Under the pieces are notes generated by a model. That model worked only from the letters and a program-made list of their open reading frames with translations, made no database searches and was not told where the DNA came from. A stretch of DNA of 11,118 nucleotides from an uncultured Polynucleobacter sp. (GTDB taxonomy: Bacteria > Pseudomonadota > Gammaproteobacteria > Burkholderiales > Burkholderiaceae): the NCBI GenBank assembly GCA_937996825.1, contig CALKUJ010000301.1, positions 1 through 11,118 of the forward strand, written 5' to 3'. This document shows, piece by piece, positions 7,077-11,118 of this stretch. The first letter of the stretch is position 1. Every line of letters starts with the position of its first letter. Made by a program: the position numbers and the translations under genes.

Positions 7077-9173
7077 CTACATCAAGCGTTTAAATGGCGG
7101 CAAGCCTGCCAAAATCTTTTTGCCATAAGGTTTTGTTTTTAGTCGTTTATCTAAAACAATGATGGTTGCATGATCAGTTTCTGTTCTGATCCCGCGTCCT
7201 ACCCATTGTTGCAACTTCAAAGCTACTGCGGGAACACTGATTTCATAAAAAGGATTGCCTTGATTCTTTTCTAGCCATTCTGATTTGGCTTCTTCCACCG
7301 GTGAGTCGGGTGGTGCAAATGGTAGCTTGGTAATGAGCACGGTCTCACATAATTTACCTGGAAGATCTAAGCCTTCGCCAAAACTTTGCATGCCAAACAA
7401 AATACTCCGATGACCATCATTGACGCGTGACTCATGCTGGCTGATTAATTTATTGCGAGGCATATCGCCTTGCATCAAGACATCTTGTAAAAAATCATCA
7501 GGCAAGTCGTCATGAACCTGTTTCATTTGTTTTTTTGATGTGAATAGAACTAAAGCCCCATGCTTTAAATCCTTTAGTTGCTTAGGGATTTCCTCTGACA
7601 GCTCATCAGTATGACCTTGGGCATTCGCGCTGGGGCAATTGATCATTTCTGGGACGATGAAGGTGCCTTGCTCTTCATAGTTGAACGGTGATTCAGCTTC
7701 AAGCGTATTTGTCTTTGGAAACCAGTTCAAACCAGTTTGCCCCAAGAAATACTGAAAATCGCCCATGGTTCTGAGTGTTGCTGAAGTCAGAACTGCTGCG
7801 GAACTGGTGGACCACAGTGTCTGAGCTAAATTTTGAGCCGCACTGATGGGTGAGGCATGCAGCTTGAAATCAAAGCTAGACCCTAAATCCTGCCACTCCA
7901 CCCATTTAGCAATCGGAGGGTTTGCATCGGCTTGCATCAGGTGCCAGGTGTTTGACAGATTTTCAGTTTTTGATTGGTAGCTACCAATTTCTAAAATGGC
8001 AGGACTGAAAGAATCTTTATCAATGCTATTGTTTCTTTGATCATTCAGTTGTTGCAGAATTTTACTGATTCGATTGTTCAGTGCAATCGCTAGTGGTCCA
8101 ATAGTTTCGGCATAACTACTGAACTCAGGACTCAACTCACCATTTTTAAAGCGATGAATAGCTTGCTCATGGGTCACAAAATTGGCCAACCTCAATGAAT
8201 TGATCATTTGTTTGGTGTGCATGATCAAATCTTCAACATAAGCATGAACCTCTTCTACGACTTTGCCTGATGAGTCTGGTAGTAAGGCATCTGCACGTAA
8301 AACTGCTGCCATGATTTTCTCTAACCAGCGCGTGCTAGCAATCAAGCCTACCGATGAGGCAAAGTGTTTGATACCCACTTGAGGGAGATTGTGGGCTTCA
8401 TCAAAGACATAGAGTGTTTCTGATGGATCTGGAAGTATCTTTGATCCTGAGGCAATTGTTGAAATCACCAAATCATGATTGGCAATGATCACGTCTGCTT
8501 TGACCAGATCTCGTCTGGCATTGAAATAAGGACAGACATTGAAGCGTTGGCAATGTCTGCCTAAGCATGAGCTTCTCTCTGCGGCAATTCTGGGCCACAT
8601 GCTATCGGTGATCTCTGGGGGAGCGCTGTCTTTTTCACCATTCCATGAACCATCATTCAAGCTCAGGAGCGCATCTGCAAAACTATCTTTATCTTTTTCT
8701 TTAGGAGGTCCATCCCAATTAGCATCTTCAAACAGTGCTGTTTGTTTGGCTTTCCCGCTGACTTGTTCTAAACGAATGTTGCAGACATAACGACTTCGGC
8801 CTTTGGCCAAGGCATATTCAAAAGGAATGGGTGATAGATCTGCCAAATTAGGCAAATCTTTCTGCATCAGTTGTTCTTGGAGGGCAACAGTGCCGGTACT
8901 GATGATCACACGTTTATTCAGTAGTTTGCTAAAAACAATGGCTGGTATGAGATAACCGAGTGTTTTACCCACGCCTGTTTTGCCTTCAACAACAAGGATA
9001 TTCTCCCCATCCCGGACGTCTTTCGAACTTTTAGCTTGGCTCAAGGTTTGCGCAATATGAGCAAACATTTGTTCTTGGCCAAGCCGAGTCTTAAAGCCGG
9101 GCCAATGAGCTTGAACCGCTTCATAAAACTCTTCGATTTTTTCTTGGATTTCTTTTAGGTTCTCGTTGCTCAC
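7077..9173 (-). CDS. ATP-dependent DNA helicase, DinG/YoaA (XPD-like, iron-sulfur) family
   Basis: This is a superfamily 2 helicase expected to unwind DNA 5' to 3' using ATP, with roles in DNA damage response, R-loop removal or replication repair. The 698 residues lie between E. coli YoaA (636) and DinG (716). Walker A is EGKTGVGKT with K70. Four cysteines C131, C203, C208 and C214 (CLGRHC and FNVC) have the spacing of the 4Fe-4S site of E. coli DinG. The Walker B box DEAH is at 258-261, followed by NLP. Further on are LTSATLRTMGDFQYFLG, GMQSFGEGLDLPG and the arginine-finger motif QWVGRGIRTETD. All motifs look intact. The start is GTG 9173, overlapping the stop of the upstream GIY-YIG gene by 4 bases, which suggests translational coupling. 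DinG versus YoaA cannot be settled by eye, so no symbol is given. I see no LexA-like box upstream. Confidence 0.93.
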   Translation of the reverse strand: MSNENLKEIQEKIEEFYEAVQAHWPGFKTRLGQEQMFAHIAQTLSQAKSSKDVRDGENILVVEGKTGVGKTLGYLIPAIVFSKLLNKRVIISTGTVALQEQLMQKDLPNLADLSPIPFEYALAKGRSRYVCNIRLEQVSGKAKQTALFEDANWDGPPKEKDKDSFADALLSLNDGSWNGEKDSAPPEITDSMWPRIAAERSSCLGRHCQRFNVCPYFNARRDLVKADVIIANHDLVISTIASGSKILPDPSETLYVFDEAHNLPQVGIKHFASSVGLIASTRWLEKIMAAVLRADALLPDSSGKVVEEVHAYVEDLIMHTKQMINSLRLANFVTHEQAIHRFKNGELSPEFSSYAETIGPLAIALNNRISKILQQLNDQRNNSIDKDSFSPAILEIGSYQSKTENLSNTWHLMQADANPPIAKWVEWQDLGSSFDFKLHASPISAAQNLAQTLWSTSSAAVLTSATLRTMGDFQYFLGQTGLNWFPKTNTLEAESPFNYEEQGTFIVPEMINCPSANAQGHTDELSEEIPKQLKDLKHGALVLFTSKKQMKQVHDDLPDDFLQDVLMQGDMPRNKLISQHESRVNDGHRSILFGMQSFGEGLDLPGKLCETVLITKLPFAPPDSPVEEAKSEWLEKNQGNPFYEISVPAVALKLQQWVGRGIRTETDHATIIVLDKRLKTKPYGKKILAGLPPFKRLM
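7095..7121 (+). terminator. Weak terminator-like hairpin after moaE, inside the helicase 3' end
   Basis: TGGCGG (7095-7100) pairs with CTGCCA (7106-7111), six pairs including one G-T, around a CAAGC loop. A run of five T (7117-7121) follows five bases later on the plus strand. It lies about 47 bases after the moaE stop and overlaps codons near the end of the convergent helicase gene. The short stem and displaced T-run make it a weak candidate; the bases 7049-7076 themselves hold no better structure. Confidence 0.3.
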
Positions 9174-9409
9174 ACAAAAAATCCAGGTTTGAGGTTTTTA
9201 GGGAGCTTTTTGATCTGGTTTTCAGCCTTAGAAGCCTCAGAGCGGTTTTCAAAGGTCCGTTGGGCAATCAATTTGACTGGGCCTCTGCCACGAGTATATT
9301 TGGCGCCTGTGCCGTTGTTATGAGCGTTGATACGGTTCTCCAGGTCATTGGTGATGCCAGCGTAGTAGCTTCCATCAGAACATTCCAAGAGATATAAACA
9401 CCATGACAT
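9170..9409 (-). CDS. GIY-YIG nuclease domain protein (YhbQ-like)
   Basis: This is a small single-domain protein of the GIY-YIG superfamily, UvrC N-terminal/YhbQ branch; some relatives are reported DNA structure-linked nucleases, many are uncharacterised. In the 79-residue form, the motif pair appears as LYLLECSDGSYYAGITND (YYAGIT stands for the YIG element). Then come R and HN in ENRINAHNNGTGAKYTRGRGPVKL, and a conserved glutamate in SKAENQIKKL. The family normally begins just before the WxxYLL strand, so ATG 9409 (MSWCLYLLEC) is chosen. A longer frame opens at GTG 9475, but its extra 22 residues match nothing I know and its start lies inside the clpB heat-shock promoter. An AGGGGG stretch abuts the ATG with no spacer, so the ribosome site is odd. 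Its last 4 bases overlap the helicase start, pointing to a shared DNA-repair transcript. Confidence 0.85.
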   Translation of the reverse strand: MSWCLYLLECSDGSYYAGITNDLENRINAHNNGTGAKYTRGRGPVKLIAQRTFENRSEASKAENQIKKLPKNLKPGFFV

Positions 9410-9449
9410 CCCCCTATGATAAAGCCAGCGATTTATTTGATCTAAATCA

Positions 9450-9478
9450 CTTGAAATAAAGCCATGTATACCCACATA
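9450..9478 (+). promoter_or_regulatory. Sigma-32 (RpoH) heat-shock promoter of clpB
   Basis: CTTGAAA (9450-9456) is an exact match to the -35 element of RpoH promoters. After a 14-base spacer comes CCCACATA (9471-9478), close to the -10 consensus CCCCATTT/CCCCATNTA. Transcription would begin near 9485, leaving a leader of about 20 bases to the clpB ATG. A GGGAGA at 9494-9499 is a good ribosome site for that ATG. The consensus is established knowledge, the match is seen, and activity is inferred from the gene being a heat-shock chaperone. Confidence 0.85.
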
Positions 9479-9504
9479 CTGGACATAGATAATGGGAGAA
9501 ATCC

Positions 9505-11118
9505 ATGAGATTAGATAAATTAACCAGTAAATTCCAAGAAGCTCTGGGCGAAGCCCAAAGCTTGGCTTTGAACGCTGATCACCAATACATCGAATCCGAA
9601 CATGTCCTCTTAGCGATGCTTCAGCAATCTGATAGCACTGCTAAATCATTGATTAATCGTACCGGTGGGAATGCGCTTGCTTTGGAAAAGGCAGCTCAAG
9701 CCCTGCTGGCTAAGTTACCTCAAGTGCAGGGCACCGGTGGTGACGTGCAAATTGGCCGTTCTTTGGCAGCTCACTTGAATCTAACAGAAAAAGAGGCGAC
9801 CAAGCGCGGTGATGATTTCATCGCTGGAGAGCTTTTCTTATTGGTCTTGAGTGACGATAAAGGTGACCTTGGTAAAGCGATCAAAGCCGCCGGCATAACC
9901 CGTAAAACTTTAGAGGCTGCTATTGAAGCAGTTCGTGGAGGACAGTCTGTGAATAGTGCTGATGCTGAAAATCAACGTGAAGCTTTAAAAAAATACACTC
10001 TCGATTTAACTGAGCGTGCACGCTTGGGTAAATTGGATCCAGTGATCGGTCGTGATGATGAAATTCGTCGTGCGATTCAAATCTTGCAACGCCGTACCAA
10101 AAACAATCCAGTGTTGATTGGTGAACCAGGCGTTGGTAAAACAGCCATTGTTGAAGGCTTGGCTCAAAGAATCATTGATGGTGAAGTCCCTGAAACTCTC
10201 AAAAACAAACGTGTATTGGTATTGGACATGGCCTTACTCTTGGCCGGTGCTAAATACCGTGGAGAGTTTGAGGAGCGTCTTAAAGCCGTTTTGAATGATG
10301 TCGCCAAAGATGAAGGGCAGACGATTGTTTTCATCGATGAAATACACACCATGGTGGGTGCCGGTAAATCAGAAGGTGCCATGGATGCCGGCAATATGCT
10401 CAAGCCTGCTTTGGCTCGTGGCGAATTGCATTGCATCGGTGCAACAACTTTAGATGAATATCGCAAATACATTGAAAAAGATCCTGCGCTAGAGCGCCGC
10501 TTCCAAAAAGTGATGGTAGAAGAGCCTAGTGTTGAGGCGACGATTGCGATCTTGCGTGGTTTGCAAGAGCGCTATGAGCTTCACCACGGTATTGAGATCA
10601 CTGATCCTGCAATCGTAGCAGCAGCAGAGTTATCTCACCGCTACATTACAGACCGTTTCTTGCCAGATAAAGCAATTGATCTCATTGATGAGGCTGGTTC
10701 ACGGATTCGGATGGAGATTGACTCTAAGCCTGAGGTAATGGATAAGCTTGAGCGTCGCCTGATCCAATTAAAGATCGAACGCGAAGCTGTGAAAAAGGAA
10801 AAAGATGAGGCATCCCAGAAGCGTCTTGCGCTCATTGAAGATGAGATTAAGCGTCTTGGCGCTGAATACGCTGACCTAGAAGAAATCTGGAAGGCAGAAA
10901 AAGGCGCAGTATTGGGCGCCGCTCATCTTAAGGAAGAGATTGAAAAAGTGCGCGCAGATATTGCCAAGTTGCAACGCGAAGGCAAGCTTGAGAAAGTTGC
11001 TGAGTTGCAATATAGCAAATTACCAGAGCTCGAAGCTAAGCTCAAGTCTGCTGCTGCAGCTGAAGCTAAGGATGATAAAAATGGTGTTGTGAAGAATAAA
11101 CTGCTTCGCACCCAAGTT
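9505..11118 (+). CDS. clpB: ATP-dependent chaperone ClpB (5' part; gene cut by window end)
   Basis: ClpB is a hexameric AAA+ disaggregase that works with DnaK/DnaJ/GrpE to pull proteins out of aggregates after heat stress. The frame is open for 538 codons to the last base; the full protein is normally about 860 residues, so NBD2 and the C-terminus lie outside. It begins MRLDKLTSKFQEALGEAQSL and has the two Clp-N repeats over about residues 1-145. NBD1 has Walker A GEPGVGKT with K212, Walker B FIDEIH with E279 and a GARKYRG-like pore loop written GAKYRGEFEERLK. ALERRFQKV carries the arginine finger region. From about residue 410 a long charged coiled coil is the middle domain, with EIWKAEKG and LQYSKLPELEAKL, typical of ClpB rather than ClpA or ClpC. 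No frameshift is seen. ATG 9505 has GGGAGA six bases upstream, and the sigma-32 promoter precedes it. Confidence 0.97.
   Translation, partial: MRLDKLTSKFQEALGEAQSLALNADHQYIESEHVLLAMLQQSDSTAKSLINRTGGNALALEKAAQALLAKLPQVQGTGGDVQIGRSLAAHLNLTEKEATKRGDDFIAGELFLLVLSDDKGDLGKAIKAAGITRKTLEAAIEAVRGGQSVNSADAENQREALKKYTLDLTERARLGKLDPVIGRDDEIRRAIQILQRRTKNNPVLIGEPGVGKTAIVEGLAQRIIDGEVPETLKNKRVLVLDMALLLAGAKYRGEFEERLKAVLNDVAKDEGQTIVFIDEIHTMVGAGKSEGAMDAGNMLKPALARGELHCIGATTLDEYRKYIEKDPALERRFQKVMVEEPSVEATIAILRGLQERYELHHGIEITDPAIVAAAELSHRYITDRFLPDKAIDLIDEAGSRIRMEIDSKPEVMDKLERRLIQLKIEREAVKKEKDEASQKRLALIEDEIKRLGAEYADLEEIWKAEKGAVLGAAHLKEEIEKVRADIAKLQREGKLEKVAELQYSKLPELEAKLKSAAAAEAKDDKNGVVKNKLLRTQV

Noticed and set aside
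8539..8790. 83-codon plus-strand open frame
   Set aside because: Fully inside the helicase gene and opposite its iron-sulfur region; the sequence resembles no protein I know.
10164..10472. 102-codon minus-strand open frame, with two shorter ones at 10641-10835 and 10923-11111
   Set aside because: All are antisense to clpB, whose frame is intact with canonical motifs. Serine-rich composition is typical of shadow frames.

Overview
The window looks like chromosome of a betaproteobacterium of the Burkholderiaceae, most like Polynucleobacter. This rests on protein character, moderate base composition by eye, and the gene series aminotransferase, hom, thrC, then molybdenum cofactor genes, a DinG-type helicase and clpB. 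The genus is an inference from recognition; no search was run. Almost everything here is core metabolism and maintenance. I see no tRNA, rRNA, CRISPR array, insertion sequence or phage gene, and no gene-free stretch longer than about 300 bases.

Layout. Bases 1-294 (minus, running off the left edge) hold an unusual open frame. Its first half is an Mth938/DUF498-like domain, and its second half reads as the fifth membrane segment of a heavy-metal P-type ATPase. This is the one truly odd object in the window. Bases 383-7048 (plus) carry a compact run: alaA, hom, thrC, mobB, moeA, moaD, moaE. The first three link pyruvate/alanine transamination to the homoserine-threonine branch of the aspartate family. 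The last four serve late steps of molybdenum cofactor synthesis: MoaD and MoaE form molybdopterin synthase, MoeA inserts molybdate, and MobB is the GTP-binding partner of nucleotide attachment. From hom to moaE the gaps are 2-24 bases, which suggests one transcript. A 94-base gap separates alaA from hom.

Convergent to that run, on the minus strand, lie a DinG/YoaA-type iron-sulfur helicase (7077-9173) and, upstream of it and overlapping by 4 bases, a small GIY-YIG (YhbQ-like) protein (9170-9409). Divergent from these, clpB starts at 9505 behind a near-consensus heat-shock (sigma-32) promoter and is cut by the right edge after 538 codons. Small regulatory structures worth noting are a strong dyad directly before alaA, a 7-bp hairpin between mobB and moeA, and a weak terminator-like hairpin just after moaE, inside the end of the helicase gene.
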